From the NCBI GenBank assembly GCA_019241525.1, contig JAFAWY010000058.1, positions 62,001 through 126,000 of the forward strand: DNA of 64,000 nt, read 5' to 3'. Under the pieces are notes generated by a model. The model had not been told where the DNA came from, ran no database searches, and saw nothing but the letters and a program-made list of their open reading frames with translations. The stretch comes from Pseudonocardiales bacterium. GTDB lineage: Bacteria > Actinomycetota > Actinomycetes > Mycobacteriales > Pseudonocardiaceae. Positions 29,488 to 39,110 of this stretch are shown one piece after another. Both the position numbers and the translations under genes were made by a program. Numbering within the stretch: the first letter of the stretch is position 1; each line of letters opens with the position of its first letter.

Positions 29488-30653
29488 TGGCCAGTTTCCG
29501 ATCCAGCGCTGATTCCCGACAGACCGGATTCGGATGGCAGTGAAGGCGCCGCATCAGCCTGCGGCGCCGCCATCCTGCCGGCGCGGGTACCAAATCGCTG
29601 TCTTCGCTGCCAGGATCCTCGTAACAAGCTCACCGACGACAGTCCAGCTGGCAGGAACGCAATTACCAGAACGAACAACGCACCTTGGAAATAGCTCCAA
29701 AATGAGGGGAAGCTTTCCGACAGTGCAGTCTGCGCCCATGCTACGGCGATCGCGCCAAGCACCGGGCCGAACAGCGTGGCCCGCCCGCCGATCGCTACCC
29801 CGATGAGAAAGGCGATCGAAGGTACCACCCCGACATTGGCTGGGGAGATGATCCCTACGATGGGCACGAATAATGCACCAGCGATGCCGGCCATTGCCGC
29901 CGCTAGTACATACGCCACCAGCTTGATGTTTGCCGGATCGTAGCCGAGAAATCGCACTCGCTCTTCTTGATCCCGGACCGCTATGAGCAGTTCACCGTAC
30001 CGAGACCGATAAAGCTGCCACACTACCGCTAGCGTGATCAGCAGGATTACCGCCGCGATGTAGAACAGCATGCGCTTGTTCACCGGGTCGTAAAGGTTGA
30101 ACCCGAAGAACGAGCGGAACCCATTAAGCCCGTTGAATCCTCCCAGGGTGACCTGCTGACCGATCAGCAAGATTGTAAATGCTGCTGCCAACGCTTGGGA
30201 CAAGATGGCGAAGTACGCGCCACGGACCCGCCTGCGGAAGATTGCGATGCCGAGCCCGAATGCCACCAGGGACGGGATCAGGATTACCCCCAAGAGGGTC
30301 ACCACCGGAGATCGAAACGGTTCCCACCAGAAGGGCAGGTGCCCGGATCCGTAGAGCAGCATGAAATCGGGCACCCCGGAGGGTCCGGCATCGGCGAGTT
30401 TGAGATGGAATGCCATCACGTAGCCGCCCAAACCGAAGAACACGCCTTGTCCCAGCGTCAGCATGCCGCCGCGCCCCCAGGCCAGACCGATCCCGACCGC
30501 CACGATGGCGTAGCAGACGAACCGCCCTAGCAGGGACAACCGGAAGTCCGAGAGCACCGCCGGTGCCACCACAAGCAACGCAAGAGCGCCAAGTAGCAAG
30601 CCGCACAAGGCACCATAGTTGCTTCTGGACTGGCCCGCGCTGGTATGCCTCAT
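29484..30653 (-). CDS. urtC: Urea ABC transporter permease UrtC
   Basis: LivM-type inner membrane permease of 389 residues with about 10 hydrophobic segments; the conserved LGYDPANIKLVAYVLAAAMA lies in the cytoplasmic loop. The C-terminus ends in a hydrophilic tail. The ATG at 30653 overlaps the urtB stop. Confidence 0.94.
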   Translation of the reverse strand: MRHTSAGQSRSNYGALCGLLLGALALLVVAPAVLSDFRLSLLGRFVCYAIVAVGIGLAWGRGGMLTLGQGVFFGLGGYVMAFHLKLADAGPSGVPDFMLLYGSGHLPFWWEPFRSPVVTLLGVILIPSLVAFGLGIAIFRRRVRGAYFAILSQALAAAFTILLIGQQVTLGGFNGLNGFRSFFGFNLYDPVNKRMLFYIAAVILLITLAVVWQLYRSRYGELLIAVRDQEERVRFLGYDPANIKLVAYVLAAAMAGIAGALFVPIVGIISPANVGVVPSIAFLIGVAIGGRATLFGPVLGAIAVAWAQTALSESFPSFWSYFQGALFVLVIAFLPAGLSSVSLLRGSWQRRQRFGTRAGRMAAPQADAAPSLPSESGLSGISAGSETGQ

Positions 30654-31534
30654 GCCAGGCTCCTGGTCCGGACACTGAAGATGCCCTGTGGCCGGATCTG
30701 CAAGAACACCACGATGACGACGAAGACCATGACCTTCGCGATACTGGCCGTGGTCGAGTATTCAAAGGTTGCCTGCAGCAAGCCGAGCCCGAATGCCGCG
30801 ATCACGGCCCCTTTGATCTGCCCGATGCCTCCGACTACCACGACGAGGAAGGCGTCGACGATGTAACTGGTGCCCAAAGTAGGACCCGTGGAGCCGAGCA
30901 AGGTCAGCGCCACACCGGCGATTCCGGCTAGGCCAGAACCGATGAAGAAGGTGAGCCGGTCGGTATTACGGGTGGAGATGCCAACGGTCTCAGCCAGATC
31001 TCGGTTCTGCACGACGCCGCGGATCCGGCGGCCCAGCGGCATCGTCTTCAATACCAGGGACAGTCCGGCAACGGCGGCCGCAGCTAGCATCAGGATAAAC
31101 AGCCGTGCCGCGGGCACATGGGTAATACCGACGTCGATGCCGCCCGACAGCCAACTGGGGGCCCGGACGTCGACGTTCGGGGCGCCGAAAATGTCCCGGG
31201 CGGCTTGCTGCAAGATCAGCGATACGCCCCACGTCACCAGCAGGGTGTCCAGCGGCCGGTGGTACATCCGGCGGATCAGGGTGGCTTCGAGCAGTACGCC
31301 CATCAATCCACCCACCAGGAAACCGAGTGGTATGGCCAGCAGCAGCGAGATCCCGGCATCGGCTATGACCTTTTGGATCACGAACGCGGTGTAGGACCCC
31401 GCCATGATGAACTCGCCGTGGGCCATGTTGATCACGCCCATTTGCCCGAAAGTAAGGGCCAATCCGAGCGCCGCGAGTAGCAATATCGAACCTAGCGAGA
31501 TCCCGGCCACCAGCTGGCTGTACAGGGCTTGCAT
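30650..31534 (-). CDS. urtB: Urea ABC transporter permease UrtB
   Basis: LivH-type permease of 294 residues, hydrophobic throughout, with ALGLALTFGQMGVINMAHGE at the N-terminus and GRRIRGVVQNRDLAETVGIS in the ATPase-contacting loop. This is the short UrtB without the long N-terminal extension seen in some proteobacteria. It starts 12 bp after urtA. Confidence 0.94.
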   Translation of the reverse strand: MQALYSQLVAGISLGSILLLAALGLALTFGQMGVINMAHGEFIMAGSYTAFVIQKVIADAGISLLLAIPLGFLVGGLMGVLLEATLIRRMYHRPLDTLLVTWGVSLILQQAARDIFGAPNVDVRAPSWLSGGIDVGITHVPAARLFILMLAAAAVAGLSLVLKTMPLGRRIRGVVQNRDLAETVGISTRNTDRLTFFIGSGLAGIAGVALTLLGSTGPTLGTSYIVDAFLVVVVGGIGQIKGAVIAAFGLGLLQATFEYSTTASIAKVMVFVVIVVFLQIRPQGIFSVRTRSLA

Positions 31535-31545
31535 GCTGAGGCCCG

Positions 31546-32808
31546 CTATCCGGTTAGGCCTCTGGCCCAGTTATAGGTCCTCAGGAAGGGATCCGGCTGG
31601 ATCGGCGCACCTGAACTCCACTCGGCATGAATCAGCGCATCGGGGCCGACTTTGCCTATCAGAGCAGTCTTGGCAATGTGATGGTTTTCCCCATTGACCG
31701 TGACCGTACCCTCAGGAGCATCATAGCTCACCCCGTCGGCAGCTTTACGGATGTCGTCGGTTTTGAACGATTTTGCCTTTTCCGCCATTGCCTTCCACAA
31801 GAATAATGATGCGTAAGCGGCCTCCATCGGATCAGAGGTGACTCGCCTTTGCCCGTATTTGGCCTTAAACGCCTGGACGAATGCTGCGTTTTTCGGAGAA
31901 TCGATGGTCTGATAGTAATTCCACGCAGTCAGCTGCCCCACCACATTGTCCAGCCCGATGCCACCAATCTCCTCCTCGGCAATCGACACCGATACAACCG
32001 GCATGGTCGCCGGCGACAGGCCAGCATTGCGGTATTCTTTGAAGAAGGCGACATTCGAGTCGCCGTTAAGAGTGTTGAACACCGCACCCGCACCGGCGGC
32101 TTTTACCTTGTTGACGATCGTCGAGAAATCCGTGTAACCCAGCGGAGCGTATTCTTCGCCCTTTATCTCGATGCCGTTGGCATTGGCGTACGCCTTGATC
32201 TCTTTATTTGCGGTTCGCGGGAAGACGTAGTCGGAGCCTACCAGGAACAAGGACTTGACGCCCTTTTGCTTCAAGTAGTCCAGCGCCGGAATGATCTGCT
32301 GGTTTGTGGTAGCCCCGGTATAGAAAATATTAGGAGACGCTTCCAACCCTTCGTACTGCACCGGGTAGAACAGCAGTGAATTGGCGCCCTCGAAGACGGG
32401 AAGCATTGCTTTGCGAGAGGCCGACGTCCAGCCCCCGAAAACCGCCGCGACGCAGTCGGAGCTAATCAGTTTGCCGGCCTTCTCAGCAAAGGTCGTCGGT
32501 TCAGAAGCACCGTCTTCACTGACAACCTGTAGCTGTTTCCCCAGCACGCCACCACTCGAGTTGATCTGTTCTGCCGCCAGCATCAGCGAGTCGTGCACCG
32601 TCTTCTCGCTGATTGCCATCGTGCCGGACAGCGAGTTCAAAAACCCGATCTTTATTGAATTACCGGAGGTGTCGACACAGGAGCTACCCGATGAACTGCC
32701 CGGCCCCGACGCGCCGACCCGGCTCCCGCAACCAGCCGAGACGAGCCCTGCGACCATCACCACGGCGACTGCGCTCAGTAAACGTTTCCTCGTTCGTCGC
32801 ATGCTCAT
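31546..32808 (-). CDS. urtA: Urea ABC transporter substrate-binding lipoprotein UrtA
   Basis: Extracytoplasmic urea receptor, 420 residues. A basic N-terminus (MRRTRKRLL), hydrophobic stretch and lipobox LVSAGC mark a lipoprotein signal peptide. The mature domain begins SIKIGFLNSLSGTMAISEKT and contains SEDGASEPTTFAEKA and FGGWTSASRKAMLP, typical of UrtA. I choose the ATG at 32808, five bases after AAAGGAG; a frame extension to 32979 lacks a signal peptide. First gene of urtABCDE. Confidence 0.95.
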   Translation of the reverse strand: MSMRRTRKRLLSAVAVVMVAGLVSAGCGSRVGASGPGSSSGSSCVDTSGNSIKIGFLNSLSGTMAISEKTVHDSLMLAAEQINSSGGVLGKQLQVVSEDGASEPTTFAEKAGKLISSDCVAAVFGGWTSASRKAMLPVFEGANSLLFYPVQYEGLEASPNIFYTGATTNQQIIPALDYLKQKGVKSLFLVGSDYVFPRTANKEIKAYANANGIEIKGEEYAPLGYTDFSTIVNKVKAAGAGAVFNTLNGDSNVAFFKEYRNAGLSPATMPVVSVSIAEEEIGGIGLDNVVGQLTAWNYYQTIDSPKNAAFVQAFKAKYGQRRVTSDPMEAAYASLFLWKAMAEKAKSFKTDDIRKAADGVSYDAPEGTVTVNGENHHIAKTALIGKVGPDALIHAEWSSGAPIQPDPFLRTYNWARGLTG

Positions 32809-32934
32809 CGCGACTCCTTTCCGCGCCAGAATCAGCCCGTTCGAGGTCACCGGCCGAATCCACATAGCTGCATGCCGGTACGCGTACTGCGGCGGGTAAA
32901 CGACGGGCGTCTGCGGAGACCGTAAAAACGAGAT

Positions 32935-32972
32935 GTGACAGAAACATTTCTGGCAGGGGTCGAGCCCGTTAC
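32935..32972 (-). promoter_or_regulatory. Possible GlnR-type site upstream of urtA
   Basis: On the minus strand, GTAAC-n6-GACCC-n6-GAAAT-n6-GTCAC shows an 11-bp periodicity like the actinobacterial GlnR box (GTnAC-n6-GaAAC). Two of four boxes fit poorly. GlnR control of urea uptake is known in other actinobacteria, so the site is plausible but weak. Confidence 0.3.
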
Positions 32973-33049
32973 GTGTCACTTATTTGGGTGATGAACCATT
33001 CACCGAATGTCACCAAAAAGGGTATCGCCTGCCGCCAGGCCCATTTCGT

Positions 33050-33670
33050 TCACACTGGAGTGTGGACAACCACGAGCCAGGCGGCAGCCAGCATCGCCGG
33101 GCCGTGGGGCACTTCGGGATAACCGAGCAGCCGTGCCGGCAGCGCTACCGTAGCGGTCAACACGCTGGCCGCAAGCACTGCCAGCAGCAGACCCGACCAT
33201 GATGTGGCAGCGGTGAGCGCACCCAGGCTGCCCGCAAGTTTGACGTCCCCACCGCCCAAAGCGCGCGGAGATACTAACCGGACCGCGGCATAACCGCCAG
33301 CCCACAGCAACGCACCCAGTGCCGCACGGCCTAGTGGATCAGTATTCCCCGCGCCGAACGTCGCGATCCCGAGTAGGCCGGCGACCAGCGGATACGCCGG
33401 CAGCGTCAGTGCATCCGGCAGTCGTCGGGCGACGAGATCGGCACCACCGAGCAACACACCACCCCAGGCCAGCACCAGGGGTACCGGGCACCACCACAGC
33501 GGTACGTGCGCACCGAGCCCTGCGCCGGCCACTGCCCACAGCGCGGCCACCAGCCCCGCGCATGCCGGTACCGGTAACCGCACACCACGGGGAACCCAGC
33601 GCAACATCATCGCTCCGCCGGCACCGGCTACGGCTCCCATCACAGCTGCCCACACGGTCACGCACGTCAC
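33050..33670 (-). CDS. A24-family prepilin peptidase (peptidase domain only)
   Basis: Membrane aspartic peptidase of 206 residues with several hydrophobic segments. Catalytic Asp residues are in GADLVARRLPDALT near residue 80 and GGGDVKLA near residue 141. The N-terminal methyltransferase-like domain of PilD is absent, the normal form in actinobacteria. No pilin or Tad genes are in the window. It occupies the conserved spot near aroC and mltG, but the usual intervening aroE is missing. Confidence 0.9.
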   Translation of the reverse strand: MTCVTVWAAVMGAVAGAGGAMMLRWVPRGVRLPVPACAGLVAALWAVAGAGLGAHVPLWWCPVPLVLAWGGVLLGGADLVARRLPDALTLPAYPLVAGLLGIATFGAGNTDPLGRAALGALLWAGGYAAVRLVSPRALGGGDVKLAGSLGALTAATSWSGLLLAVLAASVLTATVALPARLLGYPEVPHGPAMLAAAWLVVVHTPV

Positions 33671-33762
33671 TGTGTCGCATGCGCGCTCCCGACCGGGCTG
33701 ACCCGATCGCAGCCTGTGGACAACAGCAGTGATGTGGACAATCGCGTGCCGTCAGGCAACGG

Positions 33763-35007
33763 CTAGAACACTCCACGGGCGGCGGCGTCGCGAACCGCCG
33801 CGTAGTGCTCCTCTTTCGTTACCGAGAAGCACGACGCACCGTCCTTTTGGCATTTCACGAAATACAGCCAGGGGCCAGGTTCTGGATTCAGCGCGGCAGC
33901 GATGGCCGCCACACTTGGTGCCCCGATCGGGGACGCCGGCAAACCGACATTGAGGTAAGTGTTGTATGGGCCAGGGCGGGCTCGGTCGGCGTCCGAAGTA
34001 CTGGCCTCCTGCCGGTCGAGCGGGTAATTGATGGTCGAGTCCATCTGCAACGGCATGCCCGCGGCAAGCCGGTTGTAGATAACCCGGGACACCCGGCGAA
34101 AGTCGGGGGTGATCGCCTCCCGCTCGATCACTGAGGCAATCACCAGCACGTCGTACGGGCTGTGACCAGTACCTGCGGCCGATGCTGGGAAACCATCCGC
34201 CAGCAGCCGTGCCATGGACGTCGCGGTCACCTGCCCCAACAGCTCAACCGGGGAACTGCCGGGCCGCACATCGTAGTTTCCAGGAACCAGCAGTCCCTCC
34301 AACCGCCGGCGGGATTCCACGCGCGATATCGGGTCGAGGGCCCAGTTGGGTACCGCCAACGCGCGGGGATCGGTCTGGTCCATCGCCGCGCGAAGTGCCT
34401 CCGGACTTACGCAGGTATTTTTCTCCCCGCTCATCGCGCAGCTGGCTCGAGAAATCTCGGCGAGCAGTCCTGGCACGGTCTTCCCGTCTGGCAGCTGCAC
34501 ATTGTCGAGCTGCTCACCACCGCGAATCTCCAAGTGCCCGACTCGAGCATCCGATTGCTGCAGCCTGGCTACCGCCGCCGAACCGGACATCCGCTCCCGC
34601 AGCTGGTAAAACCCGGGCTGCACGGCGCGCACCCGGGGATCGGCGTCGGCCGCTCGAGTGAATGCCCGGATGCTGGCCACCACGTTCTGCCGCGCCAAGG
34701 TGGCGCCAATCTCGGTGAGGCTCTGGCCGTCCTCGACTTCAACGATGGCCTGCGGACCGCCGTCTCCGGCGTAATCTGGCACGTCTCGCCATGCCTGTAT
34801 CTTGCGTACGCCAAGCAAGGACCCGGCGATCGCCAACCCAAGTACGGCCAGGGCACAAAGGAGCACTACGCGGCGACGGCGACGTTGCCGGGCCTGGCGT
34901 CGGCGCCGCCGCCCGCTACTGTCCCGGTGCGTGGCACCGCGCCGCTGTGTGCCGTGCCGCTCTGCAGCGGCTCGAGTGTCCCTGAACAACCCGAGATCGT
35001 CGGTCAT
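33763..35007 (-). CDS. mltG: Endolytic transglycosylase MltG (YceG family)
   Basis: Cleaves nascent peptidoglycan strands. 414 residues: a basic cytoplasmic N-terminus (RRRRRQARQRRRRR near residues 33-46), one membrane helix (VVLLCALAVLGLAIAGSLLG), a LysM-like segment, and the YceG domain with the catalytic Glu in VIASVIEREA near residue 284 and MDSTINYPL. The substrate-loop motif reads LEGLLVPGNYDV. ATG 35007 is preceded by a GGGCGGG site; the open frame to 35085 runs through the repeat array and is not used. Confidence 0.94.
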   Translation of the reverse strand: MTDDLGLFRDTRAAAERHGTQRRGATHRDSSGRRRRRQARQRRRRRVVLLCALAVLGLAIAGSLLGVRKIQAWRDVPDYAGDGGPQAIVEVEDGQSLTEIGATLARQNVVASIRAFTRAADADPRVRAVQPGFYQLRERMSGSAAVARLQQSDARVGHLEIRGGEQLDNVQLPDGKTVPGLLAEISRASCAMSGEKNTCVSPEALRAAMDQTDPRALAVPNWALDPISRVESRRRLEGLLVPGNYDVRPGSSPVELLGQVTATSMARLLADGFPASAAGTGHSPYDVLVIASVIEREAITPDFRRVSRVIYNRLAAGMPLQMDSTINYPLDRQEASTSDADRARPGPYNTYLNVGLPASPIGAPSVAAIAAALNPEPGPWLYFVKCQKDGASCFSVTKEEHYAAVRDAAARGVF

Positions 35008-35057
35008 CTGCCCGCCCGGGTTTTGCACCAGCGGCAGACATACCGGCCATGGACGCA

Positions 35058-35110
35058 CGACACACCGAGCACGGGGGCACGACACGCGGGGCGGGGGGAG
35101 GCGACACGCC
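35058..35110. repeat. 22-bp tandem direct repeat (copy group 2)
   Basis: Two 22-bp units and a partial third (each starting CGACAC), between ruvX and mltG. They match the array at 18558-18601 over most positions, for example CGACACGCGGGGC. No protein-coding role is evident. Confidence 0.7.
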
Positions 35111-35122
35111 AGGATGTCGCGG

Positions 35123-35596
35123 TCACGTGGGGTTCTCCGGGGTGCGGTTGGCGCGGCGCGCGTCGAGCCAGCCCTGCAGGATCTCCACCGCAGCTGCCTG
35201 ATCGACCACCGCCCGCTGCTTGCGGCCGCGAACTCCGCGCTCGGCGAGCATTCGGGTGGCCGAGACGGTGGTGAGCCGCTCGTCGGTCAGCCGGACCGCG
35301 ACGCTGCCGCCGAGCCGGCCGGCAAGGGCACGGGCATAGTCCGTCGCTGCACGCGCCGCCGGACCCTCCCGTCCGGCCAGTGTGCGCGGAAGCCCCACCA
35401 CCACCTCAACCACCTCGTGCTCAGCCACCATCGCCGCCAGCTCATCGAGGTCCTTGCCCCCCGAGCGGTCGCGGCTCAGCGTAACCAGCGGTGTCGCAAG
35501 GATCCCAGCGGGATCAGATAGCGCCACGCCGACACGCACGTCGCCGACGTCCACGCCGAGGCTGCGGCCCCGGGCGCCAGACTCAGATCCACTCAC
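35123..35596 (-). CDS. ruvX: Putative Holliday junction resolvase RuvX / pre-16S rRNA nuclease YqgF
   Basis: RNase H-fold nuclease, 157 residues, acting in 16S rRNA 5' processing in E. coli. The acidic residues are in [16 protein letters not shown] near residue 13, in [14 protein letters not shown] near residue 61, and late in [15 protein letters not shown]. The GTG start overlaps the alaS stop (GTGA). Confidence 0.94.
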   Translation of the reverse strand: MSGSESGARGRSLGVDVGDVRVGVALSDPAGILATPLVTLSRDRSGGKDLDELAAMVAEHEVVEVVVGLPRTLAGREGPAARAATDYARALAGRLGGSVAVRLTDERLTTVSATRMLAERGVRGRKQRAVVDQAAAVEILQGWLDARRANRTPENPT

Positions 35597-38277
35597 CCGC
35601 CGGTGCGCCCCACCAGCTCGGTACGCAGAGCTGTGATCGCAGCTGGAACCCCAGCGGGCTGGGTTCCACCGCCCTGAGCCAGGTCCGGCTTGCCTCCACC
35701 GCGGCCACCTACCGCAGGACCGAAGACCGGTACCAGCGCGCTGGCGGCCAACCCCAGCTCCCGCGCGGCCGCGGTGGTGGCGACCACGAAGGAAACCCTG
35801 CCGGTCTCCTGATCAACGCTGAACAGCGCGACCACCCCGGGCCGCTGGCCCAGCCGGCCACGGACCTCAGTGGCCAGTGCCCGCAGGTCAGCACCGCTTA
35901 GCTCGCCAGGTACTTCAGCCGCCACCAGCGCGATCCCGCCGACCTGCTCGGCGGCGTCAGCTAGGGACCCCGCCGAGGACAGCACCGCGCTGGCGCGCAG
36001 TTTGTCCAGCTCACGCTCGGCCGCACGGAGCCGTTCGACGACCGTCCCGATGCGGTCGGGTAACTCCTCGGGCCGGCCCTTGAACTGCTCGGCCAGTTGG
36101 GACAGCAGCACATGCTCGCGGGCCAGAAAACGGAACGCATCCAATCCCACCAGAGCCTCTACCCGGCGCACGCCGGCTCCGATGGATGCCTCGGACAGCA
36201 GCTTGACCAGGCCGATGTCGGCCGAGTTGGGCACGTGCGTGCCCCCGCACAGCTCCTTGGAGTAGTCGCCGATGGTGACCACCCGCACCGCGTCGCCGTA
36301 CTTCTCACCGAACATCGCCAGCGCACCCTCGCGGCGGGCGTCGGCCATCGACATCACGTCGGCGGTGACCGGCAGCGAGCGCAGCAACACCTCGTTGACC
36401 TCGTCCTCAACGTCGGTCAGCACGCTGGGCGGCACTGCGCCGCCTGGCGAGGTGAAGTCGAACCGCAGCCGGCCCGGCGCGTTGAGCGAACCGGCCTGGG
36501 CGGCGCTGGGTCCCAGTGCGCGGCGGATACCGGCATGCACCAGGTGCGTGCCGGAGTGCGCCCGAGCCACCGCGCGCCGGCGAGTGACGTCCACCTGCGC
36601 CAGGACCGGGTCATCCAGATGTACCTCGCCGGAGACGACCGTGCCCCGATGGACCGACAAACCTTCGATGGGCGACTGAACGTCGGCGATCTCGATGAGA
36701 AACCCATCGCCGGTCAGGGTGCCCGCGTCAGCCTGCTGGCCGCCGCCTTCGGCGTAGAACGGGGTGCGATCCAGCACCACCTCGACGGCGTCACCCACAC
36801 CGGCCGCGGGAACCCCGACGCCATCGACCAGCAGACCGATCACCCGAGCCTCAGCGGACAGCTCGCGGTAACCAAGGAAGTCGGTGCGCCCACGCGTGTC
36901 GAGCACGCTGCGGTACCCGCTGAGGTCCCCGTGACCGGACCGGCGAGCGGCTGCGTCGGCCTTGGCTCGCTGCCGCTGCTGCTCCATCAGCATGCGGAAA
37001 CCAGCCTCGTCGACGGACAGGCCGGCTTCGGCAGCCATTTCCAGGGTGAGGTCGATGGGGAATCCGTAGGTGTCGTGCAGCTGGAAGACCTGGTCGCCGG
37101 ATAGCTGCGCACCACCGGCCTGCCGCGTCTGGTCCACCGCAAGATCGAAGATCCGTGACCCGGCGGACAGCGTCGCCAGGAATGCCTCTTCTTCGACCCG
37201 GGCCACCGCCTCGATCCGCTGGTAGTCGGTGACAATCTCCGGGTATGAGGGGCCCATGGTGTCGCGCACCACGGCGGTGATGTCACTCAGGACCGGTTGG
37301 GTCACACCGAGCAGCCGCAGGGAGCGTACAGTCCGGCGCAGCAGCCGCCGCAGCACGTATCCGCGTGCCTCATTGCTCGGGGTCACCCCGTCACCGATGA
37401 GCATGACGCTGGTGCGGGCGTGATCAGCAATGACCCGAAAGCGCACGTCGGCCGCGGGATCGGCGCCGTAGCGCCGGCCGGACAATTCCTCGGCGCGCGT
37501 GATCACCGGGCGTAGCAGGTCGGTCTCGTACACGTTCGGCACGTCCTGGAGCAGCACAGCAACTCGCTCGACGCCCATCCCGGTGTCGATGTTCTTGGCC
37601 GGCAACGGACCGAGAACCGAGAAGTCGCTTTTACCGGGGCCGGTGGATGGGCCCCGCTCGTCCTGCATGAAAACCAGGTTCCAGATTTCCAGGAAGCGAT
37701 CCTCGTCGACGACCGGACCGCCGGGACGGCCGAATTCTGATCCGCGGTCGAAGTAGATCTCCGAGCTGGGACCGCACGGGCCTGGCACGCCCATGGACCA
37801 GAAGTTGTCGTCCATGCCGCGGCGCTGGATGTGCTCGGCAGGTATTCCCGCCACCGTGCGCCACAAGTGCACGGCCTCGTCATCGTCGATGTACACGGTG
37901 ACCCAGATGCGGTCTGGATCAAACCCGTAACCCCCAGCGCTAATCGGGCCGGTGACCAATTGCCAGGCGTACTCGATGGCCCCCTGCTTGAAGTAGTCTC
38001 CGAAGGAGAAGTTGCCGGCCATCTGAAAGAAAGTGTTGTGTCTGGTGGTCTTGCCCACCTCGTCGATGTCCGGAGTGCGCACACATTTCTGCACCGACGC
38101 CGCCCGGCTATAGGGAGGCGTCGCCTGGCCAAGAAAATAGGGTTTGAAAGGCACCATGCCGGCGTTGACGAACAGCAGATTCGGGTCGTCTACCAGCAGC
38201 GACGCGCTGGGCACCACTGTGTGTCCGGAGCTTTGGAAATGATTCAGGAATCGTTGACGGATCTCGTGGGTCTGCAC
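35593..38277 (-). CDS. alaS: Alanyl-tRNA synthetase
   Basis: Charges tRNA-Ala and edits Ser/Gly mischarging. 894 residues with the class II aminoacylation core ([20 protein letters not shown] at the start), the editing domain (zinc ligands in [14 protein letters not shown] and [13 protein letters not shown]) and a C-Ala domain ([13 protein letters not shown]). The GTG at 38277 is the start. It is followed by ruvX-mltG, the conserved order. Confidence 0.97.
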   Translation of the reverse strand: MQTHEIRQRFLNHFQSSGHTVVPSASLLVDDPNLLFVNAGMVPFKPYFLGQATPPYSRAASVQKCVRTPDIDEVGKTTRHNTFFQMAGNFSFGDYFKQGAIEYAWQLVTGPISAGGYGFDPDRIWVTVYIDDDEAVHLWRTVAGIPAEHIQRRGMDDNFWSMGVPGPCGPSSEIYFDRGSEFGRPGGPVVDEDRFLEIWNLVFMQDERGPSTGPGKSDFSVLGPLPAKNIDTGMGVERVAVLLQDVPNVYETDLLRPVITRAEELSGRRYGADPAADVRFRVIADHARTSVMLIGDGVTPSNEARGYVLRRLLRRTVRSLRLLGVTQPVLSDITAVVRDTMGPSYPEIVTDYQRIEAVARVEEEAFLATLSAGSRIFDLAVDQTRQAGGAQLSGDQVFQLHDTYGFPIDLTLEMAAEAGLSVDEAGFRMLMEQQRQRAKADAAARRSGHGDLSGYRSVLDTRGRTDFLGYRELSAEARVIGLLVDGVGVPAAGVGDAVEVVLDRTPFYAEGGGQQADAGTLTGDGFLIEIADVQSPIEGLSVHRGTVVSGEVHLDDPVLAQVDVTRRRAVARAHSGTHLVHAGIRRALGPSAAQAGSLNAPGRLRFDFTSPGGAVPPSVLTDVEDEVNEVLLRSLPVTADVMSMADARREGALAMFGEKYGDAVRVVTIGDYSKELCGGTHVPNSADIGLVKLLSEASIGAGVRRVEALVGLDAFRFLAREHVLLSQLAEQFKGRPEELPDRIGTVVERLRAAERELDKLRASAVLSSAGSLADAAEQVGGIALVAAEVPGELSGADLRALATEVRGRLGQRPGVVALFSVDQETGRVSFVVATTAAARELGLAASALVPVFGPAVGGRGGGKPDLAQGGGTQPAGVPAAITALRTELVGRTGG

Positions 38278-38383
38278 GGGTCTTCCTCAAAAGCTGTTGG
38301 CCTGGAGGGCCGATGGATAGGCAGCCACGCAACGACTGTGCCAACTAGCAGGCCGGCCAATATCGGGTCGGCGCGGTGACGAC

Positions 38384-38647
38384 TCACGCTTGATGAACTC
38401 CACGCCCCGGTGCGACCTCGATACCGGTCCGCGCTGCGACGGTCGCGTGTAGTTCGGCTTCGCGTTCCACCATGCCGGCGCGGACATCGGCGCCGAATGA
38501 GCCCATTGCAGTCGCCAGTTCTCGCATTGCGTCACTGATGTTTTCCGCTGCGCCTGCCGGTGTCATGCGCCGGGCTTTGGCACTGGCCTTGCGGCTCGCC
38601 ACTACTCCAGCGGCAATGCCCAGGCTGAACCAGAGTATTCGCTTCAA
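38384..38647 (-). CDS. Small membrane-anchored protein (DUF6167-like)
   Basis: An 87-residue protein with an N-terminal membrane segment (ILWFSLGIAAGVVASRKAS) and a helical tail (AAENISDAMRELATAMGSFG). It starts at a TTG (38647) that overlaps the upstream stop (TTGA). Proteins of this kind sit between the DUF948 gene and alaS in many actinobacteria. Function unknown. Confidence 0.75.
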   Translation of the reverse strand: MKRILWFSLGIAAGVVASRKASAKARRMTPAGAAENISDAMRELATAMGSFGADVRAGMVEREAELHATVAARTGIEVAPGRGVHQA

Positions 38648-39051
38648 CGCATATCCCCATCCCGGCGGCGCCCACTTGGCCGGCGGCCGGACGCCTTGTC
38701 CTTGCGCTTGCGGCGCCGCATTGCCTTGCTCACGCCATAGGATAGCGCCGCCACTCGGACCAGCGGCCCGCCGAGCGTGGCGGTAAACAGCGAGGTCAGC
38801 GCTGAGACGTTGCCGCTGACAATCTGGGCGTTCGCCGTGATGCCGTCGAGCCGCTCCAGCTGGGTGTTGACGTGCGTGACCGTGGTGTTCGCCCCGGTGA
38901 ACAGCGGATCGGCTTCCGCGCTGGCCTTGCGGATCGCCTGAGTCGCCTCATCCAAGGTACGGCCCAGCTTGATCAGGGGCACGGCGAGCAGCGCGACCAG
39001 GACAACGAACGCGCCAGCAGCGATCAGCGCGGCGATTTGACCTGCCGACAC
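38644..39051 (-). CDS. DUF948 family membrane protein
   Basis: A 135-residue protein with one N-terminal membrane helix (QIAALIAAGAFVVLVALLAV), a coiled-coil-like middle (LDEATQAIRKASAEADPLFT) and a strongly basic C-terminus (MRRRKRKDK). It is conserved between rarA and alaS in actinobacteria; function unknown. GTG start at 39051. Confidence 0.85.
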   Translation of the reverse strand: MSAGQIAALIAAGAFVVLVALLAVPLIKLGRTLDEATQAIRKASAEADPLFTGANTTVTHVNTQLERLDGITANAQIVSGNVSALTSLFTATLGGPLVRVAALSYGVSKAMRRRKRKDKASGRRPSGRRRDGDMR

Positions 39052-39110
39052 GGGTCCTCCTTGGCCGATGGCAGATGGGCGATCAGGCTACCGGGCTCGC
39101 TCACGCGCCG

